Below, piece by piece: positions 52,954 to 64,000 of a DNA stretch of 64,000 bases. The notes beneath the pieces were generated by a model. It was not told the DNA's origin. It saw only the letters and a program-made list of their open reading frames with translations, and did not search any database. Numbering within the stretch: position 1 is the stretch's first letter; the number at the start of each line of letters is the position of its first letter. Location of the stretch: positions 13,516,001 through 13,580,000 of the forward strand of contig OU612075.1 in assembly GCA_914767715.1 (NCBI GenBank). The letters are read 5' to 3'. Source of the stretch: Membranipora membranacea. Taxonomy: Eukaryota; Bryozoa; Gymnolaemata; Cheilostomatida; Membraniporidae. The position numbers were made by a program, and so were the translations under genes.

Positions 52954-55462
52954 TGATCTGTGTGAACACGATGACCCAATAAGATACTCATCATCACTTC
53001 TCATAATAATCTCATTCTCAGGCACTGCTTCTTCTTCTACCATCACCCTTAAAGTGGTGGATATAGAGTCAACACTACCCCTAAAAGTGGTGGATATAGA
53101 GTCATCACCACCCCTTTTATTGGTGGATATAGAGTCACCACCAACCCTAGTAGTGGTGGATATAGAGTAACAACCACCCTATAAGTGGTGGATGTAGAGT
53201 CATAACCACTACCGCCCTTAATAGTGGTTGATATGGAGTCGCCACCACCCCCAAAAGTTGAGTTAAGGAGTTGGCTAAAGCCATCTCAACAAATCTGCAA
53301 CTTAAGTATACCTCCATACACACGGGCAATATGCAGATGGTCATGGTAAAGAAGTACTACCATCGAGGGGTGGAGGCTTATGTACCAAATGTCATGTAGT
53401 CAATGACAAGTTCTAGTGGAACTTTTTCATGTAAATATATTCAGCCTTTTTGTCTATGTGATATTATTAAACCGTTAGCATTGCCAAGTCAACATTATCA
53501 GTACTGAATAATTTTCTCTTTTGTGCATTAGTTGAGTTTTCGTTTTTACATCTATGCTGGCTCCTGTTTTTTTGTACTTTGATTAAGGTGCTCTGTTTTA
53601 TAAAAAGAGTCAAGCACCAATACGGTTCAACTGTAGAAGGTTTGGTGCAAGATTTCGTAAATGATTAATTTGCTTCTAAAATGCCGCATGTTTGTATATT
53701 TATTATACTGGTACAATCAATCACTAGCTATCAATGATACACCATAATTATCTTCTTTTTTTCTAAATTCACAAAATATAAATGTTTATTATTACAATCT
53801 TGGCTGTGAAGGAGTTGTCATATACTAATAGTTTTCACCACAGCTCATATCATATCATTTGGACAAGCTGAGATGTGGTAGTACACTAGTATGGCAACTC
53901 ACACAAGAGAAGGTGGCTGGTAATGAAACGCCCCGTGTTTTTAAGGGTGGCTACATGGGCATCAGTCAATGCATAACGTAAAAGCTGCCAGAATGTCAGC
54001 TAGATCCAATTTCTTACAAAGTTAAATACAGATGTAAATTCTCACAAATAGCAATACTGTGTAATTTCCATTATCAATGAGTTCATTTCAATGGTAGCAT
54101 AGAATATTTCAACAAAATGCCTCTTCTAATGATATTACCAATTTATAATCTTTGATATTACGGACACACGCAATTCTGTTGCAACCAACCAGGCTTCCAA
54201 ATTATGTGACAGTGCTTCCGAGTTCCTATAGGTAACAACACATTTATTAATAATGACAGCTGTAGTAGATGCGGCTTTCTACTCCAACATAACTGAGGGA
54301 TGCAGCTGTGAGTCAGCTGGTTACAACTGTTACTGGACTCATATTATTATACCTCAGTGTAAGTGGTGACTGCCCTAGAGTCTGCAAAGTACACCAGGAG
54401 CTAAAGTTAGCAACCTGGTCTAAATGTTTTTAAATAATTTTTTAGGCTCATCATTGAGAGTTTTTCTAAAATCAAATGATTATTGGAATAAACCATTAAG
54501 TATATGGGTCTACCTTAGTAAAATTGAGAATCCAATTACAAGTTTTAATATTTTATTCGACAGGTCTATGAATTCCTTTCATTGTGTTGATCCCAGCCAT
54601 TAGATGTTGCTCCTTAATCAGCAGGGATTGCTGAGACCTCCCTCTGCCTCTGTTGTCATCATCATGTAAATTGACTGTAACTTTATTTCATACACAAATT
54701 ATTTTATTATCAAACGAAAAAAAAACAAAGCGTGACCTAAATACTGAAGGTTTTGGCAAAATAGTTCCGCACAAAAAATTGATATCCGTTTAATAAATTA
54801 CTTGAGAAAATGCATGGCTTTTGTATTAGTTAGCACAAATTTGTACATAGGCCCACACATTGCAGCATCATTAGGCTGATGAAAAAAATTAGATGGCGGA
54901 TCCAATTCTTCACAGTGTGTGTGTGTAGCGACAATATTAGGCTGGATTATTGTAGGGTGGGGGTAAGAGAAAATAATGAGATTTGAGCATCACACGGGTT
55001 TTCAACTAATGATTGATCATAGAACAAAATTAAAACAGAACACTCAGAAGCCAGTAAACACTAGGGTTATGGAAAATCGACGCGGGGCAACATCTCTAAA
55101 GCATGTTGAAAATGTTTCTTATGAGAGCTTTCAATACAGACTATCATTCCAGTTGTCTAGCTGGGCTCATAATATGGATATTTACAAGAAATTATTTTGC
55201 TTATCAGTGTTTTGAACAGAATACTATAAATGGTTGGTTATGATATACTTTTGTGTATTGCATCTAAGGCATAGCAAGCGTACTCTTCTAGTAATAACAT
55301 ATTAAGGTATGACATATTTGAGCAACTCGAACTAATGCTAACACTTCAGCATAACAGGGCCCTTCGAGGGAGATAAAATATCTATCGACACCTGGACTTC
55401 AACCATATAAGCCTGACTACTAATATCTAATTTGATTAAAGAGCTAGCCGAGGGAGAGGGTA
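52954..55462. other. Convergent interval between CHIC and FMR1 genes
   Basis: It should hold both 3' UTRs. Besides the repeat at 53046-53262 I see no firm feature. A minus-strand patch near 54585-54660 reads 'DDDNRGRGRSQQ', which resembles an RG-rich exon and might be an alternative 3' exon of FMR1, but this is weak. An open frame at 54976-55215 (+) is unrecognised. Confidence 0.4.
53046..53262. repeat. Degenerate 36-42 bp tandem repeat after CHIC stop
   Basis: About six units share 'agtggtggatatagagtca' followed by a variable 'ccaccaccc' part. The array starts about 95 bp after the CHIC stop codon and is probably transcribed in its 3' UTR. Confidence 0.8.
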
Positions 55463-58400
55463 TCAGCTTTGAGCTGTGTTGTTGGTCTCTGCCGCGTGTC
55501 CATTAGCTATGTTACCATTCGGTTTGCCTGTTGCGGATGGTTTCTTGTTTCTATTTCTGGGTTTTCTTTGTTCTTTAGGTGCTTCACCATTCATGTTGGG
55601 AGCCTACAAATATTAATTGTGCAAAATAAGATCTCATTCATTCATGACACCGCTCTGAAACACTGCCACACTTGACAGTTATCAGGATAATATCATATTG
55701 CTATGATGTCTGAAATCGATAAACCATAACTATAACTGACCTGTTCATTGGTTGGTGGAGGAGAAGGCTTCTTCATATCACCATTAGGTATATTACTAGC
55801 GGAGGATGAAGCTGGCTTAGGGGCGGATGTATTCTGCTGTGTGTTAGGGGTAGATGATGGCTGGCCATGTGAGGCTGATTTAGGCTTACTGGAGGATTCC
55901 ATCTGCTGCTTAGGCTCTGAACTTTGCCTGTGTGATAAAAGATAGAAATTATGGGTATTGAGCGAAGCCATTACCATTAGACAAACTTGAATGAAACCTA
56001 AACTTTGGCACCAGTGAACTCCTTGTAATGCTAAAACTTGGGAGGCATTACAGTTCCTTTTTGTACTTTATTCAGGTTCAACTTATAGTAACATTGGCTG
56101 CTTTTGATTTCGCCACAAAATTTCAAGTCTTCCATGTCGTTACCTGGCTGTTGTGTTATGTTGTTGTTGTGACTCAGAACTGTTGTTGTTTATGTTCTGG
56201 TCCGTTGCTGGACGGTCATTCTGTTGATTCCCGCCACCCCGTTTTTTGTTTTTACGATTCCTACGAGAACCAGGGGGAGGCCTTCTTTCCTGTGTGTTGT
56301 GATCATCTGTGAAACAATCATCACATATCATAGGTTAGTGAAATATTGATACCAAATTGGAATTATGGTTCTCAAGGATGACTAAGTTCCAACAAGCTAA
56401 TGATATTCCATCACCTTATAATCATCACTTTCAAAGTTAAAAAAAGAGTCAGTTACTGCAAGAAAAACTCAGCCAAGTATACATATGCTGTCTCTCTGTC
56501 CCTGATGGCTCCTGATTGATAACAAAATCCTGTACTGTGTATTATGTTTGAGGAGGATGAGTATCATACCTTCTAGACTGGCCACACTAGATACTTCATG
56601 TTTATCGAGTACAGTTTGATCTTCATCATTGTTTCTCCTACGACGATTAGCCCCTCCTGCGCCCCCCCTTCTATGATCATTATACTGTCGACGGGGTCTG
56701 TCATGGTTGTATCCACCCCTTCCTATCATCTCATCATTAGCACTCATCTCTGCTGACCAGTCTGACAGCGCTACAAGCATTACCCAGATGGAAATTTATT
56801 TCTTTAACAATTTGCAAGCAAAACTGCCAGGTTAATTTTTAACTTACTTTAGCTGTAATAACCCCTTTCCAACAGTATTGCCCACTGCAAGATTAATTTC
56901 CCTCCTTGTGGGATATTTCAAGACTGATTTTGTAATAAGATTGAAAATAAAAAATTGTTTAGAAGAGGGAAGACACTATTGCAATAAGGAATATAATATT
57001 TTATTAATAAGGACTCACGTTCTCTGGCACCGTTGAAGTTGATCGGTTCTACTACCTCCTGGGACTCAGCTCTTTTATCAGACCGTCTCCAGCCTCCTCT
57101 ACCACCTCTGTATCCACCCCTACCTCCTCTGTGGGCAGGTCTCTCTGTCTCTGAGTTATAATCACTCTGGCCCTGGCCTGGTGTCAAAAAAACACAACAA
57201 TCCTACATCAACATCTGAAAGCTAATTGGCTGTTTGTGGTATATGAGAAATACATCAAGACAAATAATAACATGATTCGGTTCTGTTCTTAATTTCTACC
57301 ATGGTGAGGCAAATTATGAGTATGAGCAGAGACTTTAGATAATAGATATATCCATAGTCCCTGGTAACCTCGTCACGCGGGCACAGTTTTTTTTTGTTCA
57401 CCTGTGCTGCAAGGTTATTTAAAAAATAATAATTCAGCCATGTTTTCACATTATTACAGCAAAATCTAGAGCAATCAATTTACTTATATTTATTTTGCAT
57501 ATGATAAATGACAAAGTTAATTTATTTGTCTATGGAATAGAGAAAAGGTCAAAGCTCAAAGTGGTGTAGATTAGAGCTAAAAAGACAGAAGACAACTACT
57601 CATACCATACCGAGAAATACAAGCCCACCAAACAAACCAAAACCTGTGGCCGCGTGTCAAGGCTAAGTCTCTGGTACGTGTATGACAGAACAAACAACTA
57701 GTTGGATATTAGTGTTACTCACCTACGCTGCCCTCTCGCTCACTGTGATAGCCACCCCTTCGGCCTCTTCCTCTGCCTCTCATTCCGCCCCTTCTTCTGT
57801 ACGGAGGCTCGCTCTCACCACTGTATAAATAGAACAGACAATTAGATGATTCATAAAGTCGTGTATCAGTCTCAGTGAATATGCAAATATACACTGATGA
57901 TGAACATTTTATCCAGAACTACCTCGAACGATGTCCCTCAGGTCGGCTTAGGCGCCCTAAATATGTTACTGCCTGGGGAAAAGACTTGCTTTTTGAGACA
58001 TATGTGCATTTATATTAATAATTCTATTCTTTAACCCTATTATAATATGCAAGGCAACTTCATTATGTTTTTAGCAGAGTATGTGTACCAGCAACCTTTT
58101 TCTCACAACTTTTACAGTAAGTGATAGTAATAAAATCAATCAATCAATGTGGTCACTGTTAATTGGTGAAGTTGTCCCCTTATTGAACCTTTACCTCAAG
58201 GAGTGGGCAACTCCAAAGTATATGTTAGAGTGGCTGATAATGTACCAAAGTATAAATCTGATAATTTGCAACCTGAAGACACAGATTTTCTGATTGACTA
58301 TTTACCGTTGTTGGGGGTAATGATGCATGCCCATCTCGGCAGCACGTAGCTCATCATCCAGTTTCTGTTTCTCTTGTTGAAGCTGCTCCACGTCTCGTAG

Positions 58401-61400
58401 ACATATTATGTTATACTCTACAAGAAGCTTCGCGTTTTCTATTGACTCCAACGTTCCGACAAATATAAACGGCAGATGTCCGTCCTCCTTGTCAGCCTGA
58501 AAAGTGACAACCAGACACTGTGTTCATGTGATGATTCAGTGAAATCCAATGAAGAGCTCAAAGGAGAACAGCAACTTAAATGTAAGATGCCCTATTTTCA
58601 GCCTGAACCAAACTTGTACGATGGTATATAAAGTGATTAGAGGCCGGCATTACTGAAGGGAAGTTTAACTGACAGCACAAAACTATGAAAAAACTCACCA
58701 GTGTGTCGGCTTCTCCTTCAATCTTCACTCTGACCAGTCCTGATTTATCGACTATCTCTTGTATATTTTTGCCGTTCTTGCCGATAACTTTAGGTACTAG
58801 CTCTACTGGTACCTGACAGACTACCTCACTGTACTCCAGTATAGCTCTAGCTCTCTGTACACATTCCTCACTGTCTCCACAAACCTTAACAACATACAAC
58901 ATACAACACACAACATCATAATACTTATCATGGCTTTTAAAGGCAGCTGAGTTTGATAGAGTCTTGCAATTTCGTTTTTTTGTTTTTGAGGTAAAAAAAA
59001 AAGTTGTTATTTTCATTAGTTTATAACATAATCATTTTTAATCTCAGTAGACCCTTTCCAATCACTTGAAAAATTACTTGGAGTCACATTCAGTAAATTA
59101 CACAATTTTCTATTCTATTGAATTAAAATTCTATTAGGTTAAAATTGGAGAGACATTATGGGCATGTGCCACTGGTTAACTCTAGTTTGGTATAAGCAGT
59201 GATATTGCTTGTGACGCGATATCGTAAATTGGAGCTTTATTTCACCTTGAAAGTATTGTTGTCAGGGTCGAATGATACATCTGTAACACCCTCGATCTCC
59301 CTGGCTACTTGTATATTATGCCCATGACTTCCGATAGCTAATCCTACTAGATCAGCAGGAATCTCAAACTCCTCATGAAACGGACTCTCCACTGTGATCT
59401 GAAGTTGAGTAAAATTTACCATCACAACAAATTGAAAATACATTCTACATAATGGTCAAGTTTTAAATATTATGGACTGTGTGCTTTCCATGCAGTGAAC
59501 CAAAACAATGAAGTACAAGCATGCATGAACAGTTTATGCTATCAAATGAGAGAAGAGATCATGGTCAGAGTTGGGCTGAGAGTGCGTGAGAAGTGTGCTA
59601 ATAATACCAAGATGGCGTGTAAGTATAAACCAGATATCACTGATGTTTTGTCTTGATTCTGAGAAGAGGCTGGTCGAAGTCATCCGGATCAACTTGGTTT
59701 TCGGTCTCAGGGACCCATAGAACGCAAGCCTCCGTTGATGAGAAACAATTATATCATGTTATTGCTTGTTGTCCAATAACATTATGAGGATTCGAAACAA
59801 AACTAACTGAGATAGCAAAAGTGAGCAAGAGCAAGAAGGGGAGGGGGTGCAGTGAGAATGAGCAGCCAGTTTATAGACGCTGTACCTGAGACCGTGCTAA
59901 GAATAGCTACACAAAAGTAAAATACACATATATAACAGATCATGTTTGAGGGGTGACTGTTTGTTTTATACAACTTGATTAAATTTTATTTTGCGATTCC
60001 ATCTCTGAGCAGGGTCTGATATGGTTTCTGTTTTGTCCCTTTGAAAATAAAATTATGTCAGTCCAACAACCAATGAAGACAGCTTTGGTTTTCGGTCTCA
60101 GGGACCCATAGAACGCAAGCCTCCGTTGATGAGAAACAATTATATCATGTTATTGCTTGTTGTCCAATAACATTATGAGGATTCGAAACAAAACTAACTG
60201 AGATAGCAAAAGTGAGCAAGAGCAAGAAGGGGAGGGGGTGCAGTGAGAATGAGCAGCCAGTTTATAGACGCTGTACCTGAGACCGTGCTAAGAATAGCTA
60301 CACAAAAGTAAAATACACATATATAACAGATCATGTTTGAGGGGTGACTGTTTGTTTTATACAACTTGATTAAATTTTATTTTGCGATTCCATCTCTGAG
60401 CAGGGTCTGATATGGTTTCTGTTTTGTCCCTTTGAAAATAAAATTATGTCAGTCCAACAACCAATGAAGACAGCTTTGTCTAATAATTGTACCTTTGTGG
60501 ATTCTAGACGCTTGTTAGCCTCCTCCATCTTCTTTTCTATCATCATTTTTTGTCTGAGATTCCGGAGATGCATATCAGACATCATATTAGCACGTTTGTG
60601 TGTAGCCGAGTCTATACACTAAAATAAATTACAATAGACATTCAAATACAGACCTATAGTAGCAGTACAGTGTGTCGTGTTGATACGTGGGACAGATTTA
60701 TATCAGTGATCTCACACGGCCATTTTTTGTAACCTGTTCTAAGTCTACATTATCTGTTAAGGCACAGGTAGATGAAATAGGTTATTTCAAGAAGGGAAAC
60801 TCATATTACCAGCATTACAGGCGAGGAAAGCGTGATAAACTTACACTGATTATACAAATCTAACTAGGTACATTGGCAAGCTCACGTTTTATCAATGTCA
60901 GGCCAAACAAAGGATTATATAAACTGACACACACTACTGCAAAAATGCATAGGCTACCTATAAATATAAAACACATATAAAATATATACTTACCAGTACA
61001 ACGATGCATTTGATATTCTCATCGTAATATACCACAGGAGCTTTGCACATATTTTTGTAGTCTCTATGAAATGCCTGGTTCAGACAACTACAACATATGT
61101 AATAGAAACATGTTACATCTCAATGCTAGAACATCGTCTCACTTCAGTCTTTGAAAACAAAAATCATCACAAATTTATTGGACAAATCAAGACTAACAAA
61201 GGTTTATGCTATGGAAGGTGACAAGTATGTCCTAGGCTCTAGATTGTTACCATATTCCTGCTGGTGGAGGGTCTTACCAATGACAGAGTCAAACAGTCTT
61301 GAAAGAGTACAGGTGAATCTGATCATGAGACAATCCAACACTTAGAAAAACAGGTAAATACAGATACTTTGTACAGTAGGTTACTTACAATTCATGCATA

Positions 61401-63968
61401 TCGCTAGGTACATCAACTTGTATTCGGAATATAGTATCTTTTTTTATTGATTTGCTGAAAAAGAAAAGCATGTGATCATATCATACATCATTCACACCAT
61501 TTGAAGAGAGAAAACTCAAATCCAGTAGTGAATAAATCTGGTCCACTCGTTATGAAAGTTACCTTTTATGAGCTAATGTGTAATATGATAATAGTTAAAC
61601 ATCAGATTTGATTAAATTATTCCATGAGAGAAAAGAACACAAAGTCAATATAGGTGACAACCTCTAACATCACTATACAACTAATCTATGTGCTGAAACG
61701 TTGCCCGGGCTGCTGATGTTGGTATTTCATGGATGTGGTTGATAAGGGATTTCCCTACACCAGCAACACAGGCAAAGTTCACTACTAAAACTTGATTAAA
61801 TTGTTCTATTAGAGAAAAGAACACTAAGTCACAGCCTGATGCTCATACAGGCTACAACCTCTAATATCACTATACAACTAGTATATGTGCTCAAACATTT
61901 CCGCGGTCGCCCGTATTGGCATTTCATGGATGTTGTTGATAAGCAAATCCAGCAACCCAGACAACATTCACTACCAAAACTCTCAAACCTAAGACTATTA
62001 GTGCTTCTGCATGAGAATTTGACAACTCTTACCATTTTCCGGCAGGTCTAAGTTTTTCTATCGGTAATATTTCATTGAATTTTGGCGTGCCATCTCCTGA
62101 TCCGTACTCTACAACACAGAACTCTCCTTTCACCATCTTCACCCGAGATCTCCACCATCCACATGGCTCATTGGCTGCAGTCGATGATAAGGCCTGTCAA
62201 TGAGAGAAATATCAGGTATGCAGACAACCACAGTAACAGTGTGAACCAGTAATCACCATGGACACTTTTTAGCCTATCTATAAAAGTCAATGTAAGCTGA
62301 CAGTTAATTTTGGCTAGCTGAGATTGTACTCGGTATAAAGAAGATGAGTGAATGTTAGCTAGCTTTAAATTTAACTATATCTAATGTGTGTGAAGCGAAA
62401 AACTTCTCCTTCTACAATACTCCTTCAGGGTAATTATTTATACATCAGCTGAAGTTGTGTGCACTCTATCACAAAGTAATAGGATTCCCTGAGTTAGCTG
62501 AAGATTATGATGTTCATGTATAGAACAATTCAGCATCATACGTTTTGAATGTAAGCCTTCTGAATGATCTAATTAACAGCCCTATGATCTGAGTCAGGCC
62601 TATTAACAGTGTTATAAAATCAGTAGTTCAACTTCTAGATCACTAAATCACTGAACTAAAACAGTAAGGCACAAAGGTGTAGGATGAAGATATAGTTTGT
62701 CTTTTCCGAGTTATTTTAGCCTTTGGCTCCCATACGCTGTGCTGAGGCAGACTCAATACTACATTACAAAGATCAACTCATTATATCTGATACAGGCCTA
62801 TGATGTACCAATTAATTAATAGTGTCTGTGAAAATGTTACTATTTACTCATGGTCATGACGTGATATATAAATTGAGCCTAATTGGTTGCGGGATGAGAT
62901 AAACTTCACCAAAAAGATCAACCTCGGACTAATAATACAACATAGCAGCTATCAGCTGTCATCTGGACTAATAATACAACATAGCAGCTATCAGCTGTCA
63001 TCTGGACTAACTTTCTATCATGGCTATCTATCAGTTAAAGACAAACCTGAGAAGTTTCTTTCATTTACACAATTCAAATATGATTTCAGTCCTGTTATGG
63101 ACACCAATGTTGATTCCCTTAAAAGCTGGAAGCTATTTCTGAGGAGTTTTCAACTCTCTTACTAGTCTCTTTACTACAATGGCCTATCTCGGCCTAAAGT
63201 ATAAGAAATTAGGGCTGTTGAAAAAAACCCAGCTATTCTGAGGAATTGCAGGTACATACAATCAAACTGATTGCCACATAGGCCTACATCATTGTGTTGC
63301 TTTGTTCCATAACTATAGAGAGATCAAACTTCACTGTAAATCAATACCAGTCTGTATCACAAAGCAAATAAAAAACCAGCTGATAATTTCCAAACCAGGG
63401 AATTCCCCCTGAAATAATCTATAATCTTAGCATCTGCTATCATGATAATGCTATGTAACTTGTATTCTGACCTGTTACATATTTCAAACTAGGTCTTCAT
63501 GTTCGAGAATTCTAGAAACCGCCCACTCTGTAGCTAATGACTAGATGGGTGTATAACTCTAGTGATTTCGGAATTGAGGGAGGGATTGGAAATACAAATT
63601 GAAAGAAAACCAGCATGATTCATCAAAGAAAGTATTTCACAGTAGACGGGTTACCAGATTTTGATGATTTGGTCTGGTTAAATGAGATTTATGAAAAGTT
63701 TCAATTTTTGTTGCAGAGGCACTGTGAAATGATGCGGATCGAAAGGAGGCCTGATGGTCTCACAGAGTTAATGGATGAACCCATGTAAGAGGGGAATGTG
63801 TTACTGACTGGTCATAAAACTCAGGAAACTAGCTAGTGAAGCTCATTCCTACCATTGTCAATGTATCTTACCTCTATGTCTTGATTTTCTTTATATTCTG
63901 ACACTGGTGTAACAGTCCTATATGGTAACCTAGCTTCATGGTAGGCTACTTTTCGTTCCGGTCTCCAG
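55463..63968 (-). CDS. FMR1: FMR1/FXR orthologue (fragile X family RNA-binding protein), 5' end outside window
   Basis: Fourteen exons seen, 5' to 3': 63968-63872, 62193-62033, 61454-61389, 61087-60994, 60618-60493, 59398-59246, 58884-58699, 58496-58306, 57820-57723, 57177-57019, 56770-56570, 56306-56144, 55927-55741, 55603-55463 (stop TGA 55465-55463). They close in phase to 673 residues; the first exon with the start lies to the right. In order: part of the N-terminal Tudor/Agenet pair ('[17 protein letters not shown]', '[20 protein letters not shown]'), KH0, KH1 ('[20 protein letters not shown]'), KH2 ('[18 protein letters not shown]'), a helical segment, RGG-rich exons ('[14 protein letters not shown]'), 'LSDWSAEM' and a basic, Gln/Asn/Ser-rich tail. 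FMR1 proteins bind mRNA and polysomes and limit translation. The tail is longer than in vertebrate FMRP. The leucine export signal of FMRP exon 14 is weakened here. Confidence 0.96.
59694..60475. repeat. Perfect 391-bp tandem duplication in FMR1 intron
   Basis: 59694-60084 and 60085-60475 read the same base for base by eye, starting ttggttttcggtctcaggga. The second copy ends 17 bp from the donor of exon 60618-60493. Perfect identity means a very recent duplication or an assembly/haplotype artefact. Confidence 0.9.
61609..61985. repeat. Diverged 185-bp tandem duplication in FMR1 intron
   Basis: 61609-61792 and 61793-61985 are alike (gattaaatt, gagaaaagaacac, acaacctcta, atcactatacaacta, atttcatggatgt), with scattered changes and a 19-bp insertion in the second copy. 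It is older than the perfect duplication 1.5 kb away. Confidence 0.8.
62926..63008. repeat. 39-bp duplication in FMR1 intron
   Basis: Two identical 39-bp units beginning ggactaataatacaacatag stand in tandem, followed by the first bases of a third. They lie in the intron between the first two visible FMR1 exons. Confidence 0.85.
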
Positions 63969-64000
63969 CTAGAAAATATGATAATAATTACTTTTTTGTT

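Noticed and set aside
55748-55945. Plus-strand Gly/Asp-rich frame
   Set aside because: It is the reverse of the Ser/Pro-rich FMR1 tail exon 55927-55741.

Overview
This window is animal nuclear DNA. It is AT-rich, genes are broken by many GT-AG introns, intergenic gaps are short, and there are dispersed small mobile elements. I read an early-branching metazoan, most likely a sponge (demosponge-like): one gene carries the cysteine-rich C-terminal domain known from sponge short-chain (C4/spongin-type) collagens, beside a compact set of conserved single-copy animal genes (FMR1, CHIC, lipid phosphate phosphatase, peroxisomal NUDT, WSCD-like sulfotransferase). The phylum is inference; the gene families are well supported.

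Layout. 1-2521 (+): remains of a single-pass receptor with NHL-type repeats and a tyrosine-rich tail, broken by an in-frame stop and several frameshifts. 4712-10844 (-): secreted fibrinogen-related protein, 10 exons, 521 aa. 12015-14251 (+): class A GPCR, 3 exons, 415 aa. 17773-21473 (+): type II membrane protein with a Pro-rich stalk and a collagen-C4-like head but no Gly-X-Y triplets, 8 exons, 481 aa. 23340-27884 (+): lipid phosphate phosphatase, 6 exons, 304 aa. 28465-34165 (-): Golgi-type WSCD-like sulfotransferase without WSC domains, 6 exons, 413 aa. 36182-37960: two fragments of non-LTR reverse transcriptase. 41108-42293 (-): NUDT7/8-type Nudix pseudogene. 43808-45109 (-): its intact paralogue ending in the peroxisomal signal SKL. 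46860-52953 (+): CHIC1/2 orthologue, 6 exons, 168 aa. 55463-63968 (-): FMR1/FXR orthologue, 14 exons in view, first exon(s) beyond the right edge.

Exon borders were chosen by hand from splice sites, phase agreement and family similarity; in every intact gene all phases close without a frame break. This makes the many breaks in the NHL gene and in the second Nudix copy stand out as real decay rather than poor sequence.

Between genes lie two tRNA-derived SINE copies, a pair of about 1-kb dispersed repeats, several MITE-like inverted repeats (one with perfect 45-bp ends), a family of palindromes around TAGACTTAAT, and minisatellites. One minisatellite (26 bp) repeats a sequence that includes the splice donor of the sulfotransferase gene. 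The genes are not an operon; they look like unrelated neighbours covering secretion/adhesion, signalling, lipid and CoA metabolism and RNA binding.
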